Of a stretch of 64,000 nucleotides of DNA, positions 1 through 10,541 are shown piece after piece. Origin of the DNA: Pinus tabuliformis (taxonomy: Eukaryota; Streptophyta; Pinopsida; Pinales; Pinaceae); the NCBI GenBank assembly GCA_031772625.1, contig CM062818.1, positions 210,421,742-210,485,741 on the forward strand, given 5' to 3'. A model generated the notes under the pieces. It saw nothing but the letters and a program-made list of their open reading frames with translations. It had not been told where the DNA came from and did no database searches. The position numbers and the translations under genes were made by a program. Positions within the stretch are counted from its first letter, which is position 1. Every line of letters begins with the position of its first letter.

Positions 1-587
1 CGAGGCTATGGACGCTTGCGGGCAGTAGAGGCTCTACCTACGACAAATGAGCATACTTTTAAGCCAGTACGCAGAGAAGACCTTATTTTATCTTTTATCA
101 AGACCAAGTAATGTCTGATGCGAATGCAAGAAAAAACCTGAGGAAGCAAGAAATTGGGATATAAAAAGGGTTGAGACAAAATATCATCGACAAGGTGAGG
201 GGCAATCTACTCTATATGTCCATAACAAAATTTAGACATATAAAAACTTTTGTTGTTTCGGAAGTGAACGGTCAATAGAAATGCAGAGATAACTGGTTCT
301 TCACAGTGAATCGCCATTGTTGTGGTCACCAACAACCCCCCTCTTTGTTTGATATTAGTAATAACATCAAGCAAAGGGGGACCCTTAACCAAAAAATCCA
401 AAAAATATTTTTGTTTGAAAAATCTTTTGTATTAACTCCCTAAGAGCTATATCGCATCGCAAAGGAAAAAGGAGCGCTTTCCCAAAGCGCATAAACACAC
501 TGAGGAGGAGCGACACGAGAACTCATCGCATTGCGTGCATTAAAAGCGCTCAAAAGGGGAAAACCTAAAGAACCGCCGACGGCCGAT

Positions 588-808
588 ATGCGACGTCGCA
601 CGTCGCAATGTCGCATAAGCAGCACAAAGTGACAAAGCGAAAAACCTTGCGACCTTGCGATATTGCGATATGCGATCTGCGACCATCGCAAAGCTGCGAC
701 TTGCGATCTATGGTGTGCGACAAATGAGACCATCAATTGTTGCGATACCACTTATTTACATCGCAATCTTCGATGCTGCGATACAAATCGCAGAAGCCAT
801 TCGTCGCA
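588..808. repeat. cluster of TGCGA / TCGCA pentamers
   Basis: About 11 TGCGA and 7 TCGCA motifs, which are reverse complements of each other, fall within roughly 220 bp. A few more lie at 451-530. Spacing is irregular (about 6-30 bp), so this is not a simple tandem array. CpG density is far above the flanks. The motifs pair with each other, so a transcript could form many alternative short hairpins. The function is unknown. Confidence 0.6.
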
Positions 809-2385
809 GGCATTCCTCGGCATGATCTGTGAGCCTAAAATTAGGCGCGCACCTTACGGGAAATTAATGATTGTACGCCTGTGTATCCAAAGATGATTAT
901 GTTGCGTTTTTCGAAGAGTCAAGTCATAATGGGTGACATGATTATGCATTCATTAGAACTTAATTACTTTCATGTCAATCTTTTCTTCTGTCTCTTTTCA
1001 TTTACGTGAACTATAAGTCAGCAACTGATATAAATCTATATGCAGGAAACATCTAAGGAAAAGCGCCAGAACTAGAAGAACAGAGAGGAGATGACTTCGC
1101 AGATGGATACCGCATACAGCAGGACCGCGGATCTGAGAGTGTCATTCAATAAATGATGATGGAAATAGGCTATCTAGTACTCGGAGTCAAAGGCGCACAA
1201 AAGAAAAGCGTTTATGAAAGATCCTGAGTCCCAAATTGGGTAAAGCAAAAAAAAAAACGCTTAAGGGGAAAGATGTCTCAGAAAAGCCTGGAACAAAGAA
1301 TGGAAACAAGTTTCAATTGAGAAAATCATTCAGGTAACAAAATCCCCAGCTCATTGAGTCATTCGCACGGCCGGAAACCGAAATAGCAACAGCACAATCA
1401 GTTTGAAATAAATCTGAGTTGTACTAAGTATACACGACGTGAAGACACTCCTACAGAAGAACACTTTCAAAAATATCTTCTAGTTTGTCAGAAAGAGGTG
1501 CCAACTCTTGTTATTTCTAATTTTCAAGCTTGAACAAAAGGAAAGGACAAGCAGCCGACTCTTTCACGGCGAACAGCGCATCGCTTACAGCACTAAGGAG
1601 CAGATACAGAAATGGTTAGAAATTAGATTCAGTTTTTAGAAATAAATTTGTTTTAGTAAAAGGGCGGTCATTTGAAGCCGTTCCCTAAATTTGTGTAATT
1701 AAAATTAGCCGGTTAGTAGTATTTAACCCTTCTCGTTGCATTGGAGAAGGGTCCGGAAATTTGTCAAAAAACTTGTCCTCAGAACATGCACTTTTGCACC
1801 CTCGGAGGGGGTTTTTGATGAATGGACAGATCAAAATTTATTTATGTTTGCATTTTAATACCTGCTACTGATGTTGCACTTCTGTACTCTTAGTAGGCAT
1901 TAGAAGTAAGTAGAAATAGATCATTATTGCTTCAGGTCTGTGAGTATAAAGTCAGTCATAAATGGTACTTTTATCTCTTGACGAGTTTCTGCTTGCATTC
2001 TTAGAGTAATATACAGCTGATGTTGTTTATATGTTAACGTATGAATGAATGGACTACCATTTGGCACTTTTGTACGGTGGAGTCATTGATTTGTGCTTAA
2101 TACATGAATAACTGATTATGCGATATGCTGTTCACAACCGTTTTGCTTAACTTTTTATGCAGGATGGTTCATCTTAATTGATTTATATTCTCATAATAGC
2201 TGAATAATCTTCATTACCAGTTATTGTATGAAATATTTCTAGATCGCATAATGGAAAAAGTTCTAGCCCGGGTTAGCGTAGATTAGATGTGTTGTTCTTG
2301 ATAGATTAAAGTAGTATAAAATTCAGTCTCAGAGTTTAGAACTAGATTAGCTTAGAAATAATTCCATATTTTCATTATCATATTC

Positions 2386-2425
2386 TACACACACACACAT
2401 CACCAAACTCTACACACACACACCC
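2386..2425. repeat. (CA)n microsatellite, interrupted
   Basis: Two short CA runs are separated by a TCACCAAACTCT interruption. They lie immediately upstream of the first LINE remnant. Confidence 0.7.
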
Positions 2426-2525
2426 CCTTAAGACGGGAAGCTGGTCCCGTTATCCCCAGTCGGACCCGCTACACCAAACGGGCACGGAGCCGCCAACCAG
2501 GTTCCCGACCGGGTGGGTATCCCCC

Positions 2526-3953
2526 TTGTTATTGACCCGATTTCAGGGCCCTCAACAGGAGGACAAGATCATGGGTCCCCAACCACTAAGCTTTGCACCA
2601 AAAATAATATACTTACATAACTCGCTCATCCAAAAAGGTATCCACAAACTTGCTAACATTTGCACATGGGATTCAGCAAGGAACTGGAATAACTGGGACC
2701 TACATCACCTCCCTGACTCGATGCTCCCTTAGCTTCACCAATTATTAAAAAACTCACTCAACTGGCTCGTGTGCACCTGCATTCGAGGGACAAGTGGGGT
2801 TGGGGGAAGACCGGATCTTACTCAACTCAACTGGGTTTTGTAGCTCTCCAAGAATAATAACATGAGATCCATACTACAAAGCTCTCGCAACATATTTCAG
2901 ACCCATTTGGACTCCCAAAAATCAACTTCTTCTACTGGAATCTCATGCACAGAAGGACCGTCATTAGGGAAAACTTAGAGAAAAGAGGTATAGTAGGTCC
3001 TCACAAATGCCCTTTATGTTGTAAGGATGAGGAAACAATTGATCACCTATTCATTGACTGCCCCATTTCTCAAGAGGTCTCATCACAAGCAATCATGGGG
3101 ATCAATGCCCAAATCCCTCATCAGTCTTGAGTGGATAGTCTTTTTGCATCCTCGAAAGATCGCTATCCACACTCTTTGAACAACAACTCAACTTGAACTA
3201 AAATCTGGAATGCAATCCCAAAATATGTCTGTTGGGGAATCTGGTTAGCTAGGAATGAAGCCATATTCAACAACAGACTTCATCCACCAACATAGTAACT
3301 GCCAAGGCCAAAGCCTTGCTACTCGAAACTTTTGAAAATAGATCCCATAAGTCAAACAACTCCCTACTCCCTGAAGAGCTCATTTGTCTAGGTGATTCGC
3401 TGAGATGAGCAAGCATCAAGAAGAATATCTACTTGCCTAGTTGTAATCTAGAGTGGCATCTCCGAGTCTCTGAGGCGGACTTTAAAAAATGGTGGAAAAA
3501 ATAGGGAAAAGCCACGATATTATTCGACGAAGCCTCCAAAGGAAACCTAGGGATTTCAGGGGCACGAGGAATAATTTACTCCATAGATGGACAAAAATAG
3601 GACAACTACAATTGGGGTCTAGGATAGAGCACCAACAACAAGGCCAAGATCCTAAGTTTACTCAAAGCGTGTGAGCTAGCTCAAAGGAACATAGGGGAAA
3701 ACCTTCAAATCTTCGGGGACTCAGAAATCCTGATTGAAACCCTTAATAAGGGCAACCAATTCAGTAGCTCTGCTCTAAACAAGAACCTAGAAAGAATAAG
3801 AAAGATGACTCAAAATTTCGCATCCTGCTCATTTTACCATGTCCTGCGAGCTTAGAACAAGGAAGCTAATACAATGGCTAATAAAGGATTCCTTCTAGCT
3901 GAAGGTATTCCCATGAACAATGATGATGAAGCTAAAAGGAACCCACTTCCGTA
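2526..3953 (+). pseudogene. LINE fragment 1: zf-RVT and RNase H domains (decayed)
   Basis: This is the 3' part of a plant L1-like LINE ORF2. The region 2945-3130 translates as a reverse-transcriptase zinc-binding domain (zf-RVT): it shows the CPLCCKDEETIDHLFIDC cysteine/histidine pattern after a HRRTVIRENLEKRG lead-in. About 350 bp later (roughly 3490-3930) pieces in two frames match a plant LINE RNase H domain, including DEASKGNLG, an NNKA block, a GDSEIL segment and a terminal NKEAN motif. The upstream piece 2526-2850 resembles the linker between RT and zf-RVT. Several stops and at least one frameshift inactivate it. No RT core or endonuclease is present, so the copy is 5'-truncated, as is usual for LINEs. 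No poly(A) tail or target duplication was identified. Confidence 0.7.
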
Positions 3954-4103
3954 ATAGGCAAGTAGAGTCGTTCAAGGATAGACTCTCGCAGTACAAAGGC
4001 TAGTACAGAGAGACTTTCACTATCGAGAGAGAGTAATAACAGGGAGCAGATTGGATTTCATGTAGAAGAAGGCCTCGATGGACGAGATGTGTAGTCTTAG
4101 GGC

Positions 4104-4760
4104 AGTGGATGATCTGACAGCCATCGCAAGCTAGAAAAGGTGGGGGATTAAAGATGCGCAGAGAGGTAAGTAGTTTTTTTCGCATCGCTTTCGGCTGCTT
4201 GGCAATATTCCACGAATCAGATGTAATGTACCTCTCGGCCTCACACGTGGTAGGACAAAATTGCCCATTTCGCATGCTCCTATGGAAATAAAGGTTAGAC
4301 AACAATTGGACGTGATCAACGTTGGATCTCAGTGGGGGAAGGTCTGACGGTCATCGCGTGCTTTTCATGGCGAGGTCTCATCCTAGTCGTGGGGCCGAGT
4401 ACGAAGTTGGTTCAAGTTAAAGCTTGGTCAACGAGGGACGAGATAAGTGTCAGAACTAGGTGGGGTTGATCTAACAATCATTACGCATTGCAAATGGAGG
4501 GGAGTTATTTCGCTGGGAGCGGTAAGCAGGTTTCATCGCACCACTCTCGGCTGCTTGGCAGTTTTTTATGAAACGGGCGCGATGCCACTTAAGGGCTGAC
4601 AAGTGGCAATACAAAACCACCCATATCTCACGCTAGTGAGGAGACAAGGATTGGAAAGTGTTGGACGCAATATGCATCGGATGTGGATGGGGGATATTTG
4701 ACGGCTATCGTGTTTTGAACACGAGGAGGGTTAACCTAAAGTGGGGCCGAATATGGTGGA
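4104..4760. repeat. imperfect tandem duplication (~320-350 bp, two copies)
   Basis: Copy 1 (about 4104-4420) and copy 2 (about 4460-4760) share ordered blocks: a GATCTGACAG-like block, a block ending CTCGGCTGCTTGGCA, a block about a hydroxyl-rich GACAAGTGG/CACGTGG segment, a TTTGACGGCTATCGTG-like block and a GTGGGGCCGA block. Divergence is high and indels are frequent, so the duplication is old. No coding potential is seen. The repeated blocks look like promoter-type DNA, but that is inference. Confidence 0.5.
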
Positions 4761-5078
4761 AAAGTGAGGCTTTAAATACATTCATTTTAATATTTGCGGG
4801 TTTGTAATTTCAGTGTCGAACATAGTTTTTGTGGGTTTTAACTAATCCACGAAAGTACCAAGTAGCAAGGAAAAGAGGAAAGAAAGACATGACACTAAGT
4901 CGACAACAACAAAGCAAGTATCACTTAGCCTACCAAGTGGGTCAAATTCAGCAGCTAATCTAAGATACAAAAGTGAGATTAGGAGAACTCTATTGAGCTA
5001 GAAGTCTAGCATTTGTCTCTATTAGAGGTTTTTGGCACCCCAACCTCTTTTTTATAAATAAAATTCAAACGTTTCTGT

Positions 5079-5097
5079 TATATATATATATATATAT
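5079..5097. repeat. (TA)n microsatellite
   Basis: An uninterrupted TA run of about 19 bp just upstream of LINE fragment 2. Confidence 0.8.
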
Positions 5098-5159
5098 TCT
5101 TACCAAATTATGATTAAAAAATTACTATGTCTTTAATTATTGACCACATGTGATAATTA

Positions 5160-6020
5160 ATGATTGGAATTCTGGGATGTGGAATTGAGAAGTTTTGTGT
5201 GGATGTCTATCCATAATCAAATTCTTACTTGGGATAACGTGATAAAGAGAAGCTTCGGGGGCAAGGGAGATGCCAACTCTGTGGGATGGACTCACACTAC
5301 TATATTCATCTTTTTTGAAATTTCTCATTGATTGTTGCCATTTGGGAGCAAGTCTCTATGTTATTGATGGCTAATGTTCTGCTCCATCATACCTCCATAA
5401 CATCTTGCCTCATCTCCTAGGCTTCTAGAGAGAAATCTTACACAGCAATGCCTTTATATATCTTGTGGGGATATGGCACACTAGGAATGATGCTATTTTG
5501 GAGGGAAAAAATCTGGATGTAAGGATCTCAAGTTTGATGATAGTGGCTTATCTCCACCAGATAGGCCCCTCGCTCTCGAAGACCCATTCTCACTCAACAT
5601 CCTTTGTAGATTTGGGAGATACATTCCCTATCAGATATTTTGATGGGGCCTCCTTTGGTGGGAAGTGTGGGTACGGAGTCCTTATCGAGATAAATCCCTA
5701 CCTTGCATACTACTTTTTTTGTTTCGGTGGTCTTGGCAATAATTGCATGGCTGAAATGGTGGCACTAGGGCAGTGTGCCTAGTGGCTTGACATAGACAAG
5801 ATCTTGGTCAGTGAAGATGCTTTATCCATCATTCAATCGATTCAAGGGAGAAATGGGCTTGGGTTCCCTTCCTTATGCAAAGCAATGGAGAAGCGTCTTT
5901 ACAGGCTTCTTTCTCTGATGTTTCTTTCCGGCATGTATATAGAAAACAAATTGCTAAAGCTTATGCTCTCTCTAAGAGAAACCTCTCCCTCTTTCAGGGC
6001 ACATGTATTTTGAGTACCTG
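5160..6020 (+). pseudogene. LINE fragment 2: zf-RVT and RNase H domains (decayed)
   Basis: This is another 5'-truncated L1-like LINE ORF2 end. At 5180-5340 pieces of a zf-RVT domain can be read (FVWMSIHNQILTWDN followed by IKRSFGGKG) with its cysteines mostly lost. From 5465 a GIWHTRNDAI segment leads into an RNase H domain with YFDGASFGGKCGYGVLI at about 5635-5690, then an AEMVALGQC segment, then SEDALSIIQSI at 5808-5840. This matches the order of conserved acidic positions in plant LINE RNase H. In-frame stops and a frameshift break it. The probable 3' UTR continues to about 7895 and is interrupted by a retrocopy. Confidence 0.7.
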
Positions 6021-6025
6021 GTTAA

Positions 6026-6153
6026 CTGTTCCATTAGTGGAGATGGTTCTTTTGAGATTTAACTTTCTTGGGTTGTCTTGTCTCTGTATCTGTTCCATTA
6101 GTGGAGATGGTTCTTTTGAGATTTAACTTTCTTGGGTTGTCTTGTCTCTGTAT
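6026..6153. repeat. 64-bp direct tandem duplication
   Basis: The unit beginning CTGTTCCATTAGTGGAGATG occurs twice back to back (6026-6089 and 6090-6153) with almost no divergence. It lies in the 3' end of LINE fragment 2 and indicates recent slippage or unequal exchange. Confidence 0.85.
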
Positions 6154-6162
6154 TTTTTGTGA

Positions 6163-6218
6163 GGGATCCCTGGTGGTATTGTCTCAGTTTGGGATCCGTG
6201 GTGGTATTGTCTCAGTTT
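6163..6218. repeat. 28-bp direct tandem duplication
   Basis: The unit beginning GGGATCC and ending CTCAGTTT occurs twice (6163-6190 and 6191-6218) with one mismatch. It follows directly after the 64-bp duplication. Confidence 0.85.
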
Positions 6219-6390
6219 TCCTATGGGTGTTAACTCCTCCACGTAGACTTCGTAGGATGGTTTTATTTGAGGAATACCTTTCCTACCTTTTTCTGCTTGG
6301 ATGGGATACTATATCTTAAAAACTTAATTTTTTTAGTCTTTATTTTTACTTCTCTCCTCATTGTACTGATGTTGATTACATTTTGAGTAA

Positions 6391-7803
6391 GTTTTTTGGG
6401 TTGCTTTTTTTTTTCTAAGTAAATACTACTTCTATATTAAGAAAAAGAAAATTATGTACAGAGCTTAGATTTCACGAGGAGGCCGAGGCCAGTCCTCAAG
6501 CTGAGAAAGCTTGACAATTCTGTCTATCTGCTTTGACTTGGTCCCAAAACACAGTTCATCAACATGATTTTTTGACAGCAGGGAACCTGGACTCCATCTA
6601 ACATAGACACCATGGCTACTGACAGGACAGTGCCAGTTTACATTGTAAACATTGAAACAAAAAGATCTAATTGCTGTGGCTTGAAACCAACAGCAGTAGC
6701 TATAGAGAGACCAAAAACTGAAATGTATGCAAGAGAGAGACACCAGATGTAAAAACAGGAAAACAAAAAGACAGAGTATAGCACCCCGATGAAAATTAAG
6801 CATGCTGGCTGGTCGAATCCGTCTGCACTCCATCGCCTTGGCTTGGTGAGTCTATCCAGATGACCATCCCATCTCCTGGATCAGGCTGAGCTTGAGCTTC
6901 GGGAACCCCCGCTTCCATATTCAGATTGGGCAATTGCATAATTTCCTGGATGGAGACTTCGTTGCCCGAATCCTCCTGAGGCACTGCCGGCGGGACCATG
7001 GCGTTCGGAGCAGGCATCTCTTCGACGCGGCGGGTTCTATATACCAGGCCTGCCATGTCTCCAACAAAGATTTCACTACCATGAGCCCTGGTGGGGGAGC
7101 CCGAATTGTTGCTGCCAGGGTCTTCCTCCGTGATGAAAACAGAGAAATTCACCACCACCTCTGGCCTAACCAGGCGGCTGGGGAAGCGGAAACGGAAAGA
7201 CTGGTAAGTTCCCTGAGGGAGCAGACATTCCTGCTCTGAATCGTCTGTCTCTGAAGAAGGAGGCGCTTCATTAATGGGCGAAATGGGCTGCACGCTGCCC
7301 CTCTCAGAGCTGACCCTTACCCCAGATCTGCCACCACGTCTGGGGATGCCTCTGCTACGCTGCATCTTGCCTGTGACTTGAGAGCCGACACCTCTGGGAC
7401 ACCTTCGAGGACTAGGAGCCGGGAAGCCCGTTCCTTTTATGCTCTGAGCAGCGATTTGCAGGTTCTGAGCCAGAATTTTGATGCTGGTGTCAATAAATAG
7501 AGTCGCTTTCATGGTAGCTGCGAGGGAAGGGCTTTTGGCGCCTCCCCTGTCCTGCCTAGGTCGTTGCGCATACATGCTTGGCATGAATGCTTCACCACGC
7601 CTCCACTGAAACCTCCTGAGGGCAGCGTCCCGTCTCCTCTGCAGCAGAGTAAATGCCCCGGTCCTGTACATTAAAACCATCAATCTACCACCTCCCTTCG
7701 CTCGCTTGGGCTGGCAGCCCATCCTGCCACCATGTGGCTTTACCAACATCGGCTTAATGACGAGTGTGAGCACCCCCATCCGGGTGTTTTTTGGGTTGCT
7801 TTT
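6391..7803 (-). mobile_element. retrocopy inserted in a LINE 3' UTR, 18-bp TSD
   Basis: An identical 18-bp sequence (GTTTTTTGGGTTGCTTTT) flanks the segment at 6391-6408 and 7786-7803. The left copy runs on into a poly-T tract to about 6414, which is the poly(A) tail of a minus-strand insert. This is the signature of target-primed reverse transcription by a LINE. The insert (about 6409-7785) is richer in GC than its surroundings and carries one long open frame. To the right of the second TSD the host sequence resumes as a plausible LINE 3' UTR ending in an A-rich tail near 7895. The insert is therefore either a processed (retro)gene or a 5'-truncated non-LTR element of unknown family. Its 5' end lies only a few bases before the first ATG, which suggests 5' truncation. 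Confidence 0.65.
6796..7779 (-). CDS. hypothetical protein in retrocopy (327 aa)
   Basis: I do not recognise this protein. The frame is open across the whole insert. The first ATG inside the insert is at 7779, and upstream codons of the same frame belong to the flanking DNA. The N-terminal third is basic and rich in Arg/Gly (RRRDAALRRFQWRRGE, RGIPRRGGRSG), suggesting nucleic-acid binding. The middle is Ser/Glu-rich and acidic. A segment near residues 190-220 (FRFRFPSRLVRPEVVVNFSV) could be a beta-rich fold. The C-terminal 90 residues are Pro/Asp/Gln-rich and probably disordered. No zinc knuckle, transmembrane segment or signal peptide is seen. After the stop come about 370 bp of 3' UTR-like sequence and a short A tail. 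A LINE ORF1-like protein or a host-derived retrogene are both possible. The absence of stops in 327 codons suggests recent insertion or recent selection. Confidence 0.45.
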   Translation of the reverse strand: MGVLTLVIKPMLVKPHGGRMGCQPKRAKGGGRLMVLMYRTGAFTLLQRRRDAALRRFQWRRGEAFMPSMYAQRPRQDRGGAKSPSLAATMKATLFIDTSIKILAQNLQIAAQSIKGTGFPAPSPRRCPRGVGSQVTGKMQRSRGIPRRGGRSGVRVSSERGSVQPISPINEAPPSSETDDSEQECLLPQGTYQSFRFRFPSRLVRPEVVVNFSVFITEEDPGSNNSGSPTRAHGSEIFVGDMAGLVYRTRRVEEMPAPNAMVPPAVPQEDSGNEVSIQEIMQLPNLNMEAGVPEAQAQPDPGDGMVIWIDSPSQGDGVQTDSTSQHA

Positions 7804-9565
7804 AATCGTATAGATAAATACCAATTTTTAAGTTAAGATCTATAACATTGTAACTTATCTTTATTAATAAAAGTTGTTCCTCAAAAAAATAATGAAAATT
7901 AAATTTACTTCCTTGAAATTACCTTTATAAAAATTGCATAATAAAGATTTTGCATTAAATCATGAAACGTATATATTCCTGTCACATGTCCATTATTACC
8001 TTATAACTTAATATTCTACATTTATAATTACAATGGAATGGTTGAACATTTTATGTTTTTTGTTGAACTTTTTAGGTTTTGTGTGTGCATGTCAAATGGC
8101 TTGGCAGCCATCACTGTAATGACAATCTTGACAATCTTTATAATGTCATCAGCATTCTTTCTGTTTCATGTTAGGTTAACTAATTTTATGTTTGCATTTC
8201 TGTTTATCACTTGTAAATTTTCTGTATTCAAACTTCTGTAATCTAATAAATAAGCAAATAAGCAAAGTCTTTCACGAACTGAAAAACTTTGTTGAATTTA
8301 TTTGATATATTATATTTTCCTTTAAATTTAATATTATTTGCGCATTTATTAGCTCTGTTCTTGCCAAATAGCTTTACCGCCTGAACAGTAAATCCCATTG
8401 ATCACCTCCTTTTCATATTATGTCATTTATTAGGTTTAGGTTTAATATAATATGTGTTTTTATTAAATTTTATATATAATTTGTTTGCATAATATGTAAA
8501 CTTTGTTATGTGCTCCGGGTTAAATATAATATTTTAATTTAAATCGTTTCTGTTTCTCATTTCACAAGGGGTTCAAGTCAAAAGGAATTCAACACCATTT
8601 CCAGATATACAACTTCTTGCAGGTTGGATTTGATAGAAAGGATTTCCTGAAAAGGTTGGATCGGAGTGACAAGTTAGTGAGAGATATTTGCAGATACAAA
8701 ATTTCTTGCACGATTGAGTGTTTGGTTTTATTTAGTTAGGGTTTAATATATTTGATTTGATATACAAGTTTTCCCAGATCTGATTTGATACGCAGATTGG
8801 CTAACCAGTTTGTAAAACAAGCAGTTTGGAATTTCAAAGAAGGCGAGGAAGAGATGGGTTGGCATAGGGTTACCATTGAGTGGTTTTTTTTAAGTTAGTG
8901 TTTGATAGATTTGATTTGATAGGCCTGTTTGTTTAGATCTGATTTGATGTAAAGTTTGCCGGTTTTATTGTAAAACAAATCATTTCAAAGATTAACTAGG
9001 TCAGGTGTTTAAGTTATGAAAGTTTTTCAGGTGGGGTGATTTGGTCTTCACATGTTTCTGTCCACTGTTCAATATGAGCAATACTATGTATGTACTGTGT
9101 ATGTCTGAGAACTGCAAAGCACTATTTCTTCTATTTAAAAAAAAATATTTAAACTATGAAGTACTTAAAAAAATCTAAACTATTTCTTCACTTGAAAAAA
9201 AAAAGTCTTTAAACTATGAAGTATGTAAAAAATCCCCAATTTTTCAAAATGATGAGCACTCAATGGATCGACCCAAACAAACTCAGTGAGTTGTAATAAA
9301 CACGCAACTAAGAAATACGTTTCAAGTTTTTTTTTAAGACTTTAGATTCGGCTATGCGTCTGCGTCTGCGATAGTTTAGAGGGTATGCGTCTGCAATATT
9401 TGGCGTACGTGATATCTTTCGGGCAAGAAGTAGAAAGCAGTATTCTTTTTGTTGTTTTAGTTTTTATTTAATATCCTTTTAAGCTACGTGCATACTTTAT
9501 AACATACCATTCTTAATGTGGCTGTACAATGGATTGGTTCAGATGTTTTGAATAATAGTAAGTTG
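7804..9565. other. end of LINE fragment 2, then AT-rich non-coding DNA
   Basis: The first ~90 bp read as a LINE 3' end (TTTATTAATAAAAG, then an A-rich tail near 7880-7895). Beyond this the sequence is AT-rich, with poly-A/T tracts. It holds only the imperfect repeat at 8735-8990. A small open frame at 8038-8241 is hydrophobic, low in complexity and not supported as a gene. Confidence 0.5.
8735..8990. repeat. imperfect ~160-bp-period repeat, two copies
   Basis: Copy 1 (about 8735-8835) and copy 2 (about 8893-8990) share, in order: a TTAGGGTTTAAT / TTAGTGTTTGAT block, TTTGATTTGATA, AGATCTGATTTGAT, and a TTTGTAAAACAA-type end. They are diverged by roughly a quarter. No coding sense is seen. Confidence 0.5.
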
Positions 9566-9790
9566 ACATAGCCCCAAGGGATAGCTCAAATGGTGGAGTT
9601 TCCTTTGCTAGTACTCTAGCAACTCTCCCTGGGTCAAATCTCCTGGACGCCCTCTGGGTTAGGTCGACAGGCAGATCCCTTGGGGTGGAGCTGCCAGATC
9701 CCAGGCAGATCCCTTGGGGTGGAGCTACCAGAGCTGCCAGATCCCTTCTGGTGGAGCTGCCCCGCTTCTCTATGTGGTGCCCTTGAACCA
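9566..9790 (+). mobile_element. tRNA-derived SINE candidate
   Basis: A pol III A-box-like TAGCTCAAATGG (9582-9593) and a B-box-like GGGTCAAATCTCC (9631-9643) lie about 49 bp apart in the correct order, as in a tRNA. The sequence between and around them does not fold into a functional tRNA cloverleaf as far as I can judge, so this is a tRNA-derived SINE head rather than a tRNA gene. The body (9665-9770) carries about three imperfect copies of a GGCAGATCCCTTGGGGTGGA-type unit. The 3' end is unclear, and no poly(A) or target duplication was found. Confidence 0.5.
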
Positions 9791-9902
9791 CACTTAAAAC
9801 TTAGTTTAGATTTAATTTTTTACTAGTCATACAAATAGAGGACAAATGCTTCTCTATCCAAATATATAAAAATTTTAATAATATTATTTTTAATTCTGTA
9901 AG

Positions 9903-9904
<2 letters not shown>

Positions 9905-9940
<36 letters not shown>
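9905..9940. repeat. (TA)n microsatellite
   Basis: An uninterrupted run of about 36 bp of alternating T and A. Confidence 0.9.
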
Positions 9941-9944
<4 letters not shown>

Positions 9945-10541
9945 AGAGGGTTGCACTGATTAGTGAGTCATTTACTCAGATTCATTTTATTTTATATTTG
10001 AAGATTCATTTTTTTTTTATTTGAATGGTTATCTAATAATGAAGCCTAGGAATTGCTCAAAAGGTTAAAAGTAGCTGGAACACTGTTAAAAAAAATTCAA
10101 AAAATTTTGGAGACAGTGTTTCAATAGTATTTTTGATAGTGGAAATAGGTTCAACACTATCAAAAACATTTAGCGTACTTAAAATTTTGAAGTTTAACAA
10201 TTATAACTTGTAATTACAAAAATCTTTACCAAATTTTCTGTAAATATAACCAAAATTTCCATAACTTTTAGCTCAACTCCTCAATCTGCTTTGACCCATA
10301 CAACTCTAACCCATGACCAATGAGACAAAGATTTTTTATTAATTAGCCAATGCTAGCATTTTTATCTAACTGTTGAAGAGAATGGTAGTGACTCATAACG
10401 ACATCCATTGTACTTGGAGGTTTCCATATCATTCAAAATAAATAAAGGTTTTGTAGATAGTTAAGAAATAAATAGAGCTTTTCTAAATAGTTAGAGAGTA
10501 AATAAAGGTTTTGTAGAGAGTTAAGAGTATAGGATTTGTCT
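9941..10541. other. AT-rich flank with short tandem repeat next to viral block
   Basis: Mostly AT-rich and non-coding. At about 10437-10530 a unit of the type AATAAATAAAGGTTTTGTAGA is repeated two to three times, directly next to the left edge of the endogenous viral block. A related sequence occurs on the far side of the block at 17235-17259, so this is likely host DNA at the integration site. Confidence 0.45.

Larger units (their letters stand above)
1..2440. other. unclassified non-coding DNA
   Basis: No reading frame here shows a recognisable domain, and the short frames present are not convincing genes. The stretch holds the TGCGA/TCGCA cluster annotated separately. A segment at about 1660-1830 resembles the R/U5 part of an LTR: it has a GC-rich gggcggtcat block, then a T-rich stretch, then a pyrimidine run. 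I found no matching second LTR, PBS or target duplication. The rest is AT-rich and featureless to my reading. It is probably decayed repeat DNA. Confidence 0.4.

Noticed and set aside
207-896. Short open frames on both strands, including a cysteine-rich 77-codon one
   Set aside because: They overlap the TGCGA cluster and have no domain. The composition explains the cysteines and arginines.
5804-6319. Hydrophobic plus-strand frames around the 64-bp duplication
   Set aside because: They come from the repeated T-rich 3' end of a LINE; the apparent repeat protein is the DNA duplication translated.
6892-7239. 115-codon plus-strand frame
   Set aside because: It is the opposite strand of the retrocopy's long frame and has no support of its own.
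9582-9643. tRNA gene
   Set aside because: A- and B-box motifs are present, but acceptor and anticodon stems do not pair and no discriminator/3' end is seen. A SINE head is more likely.
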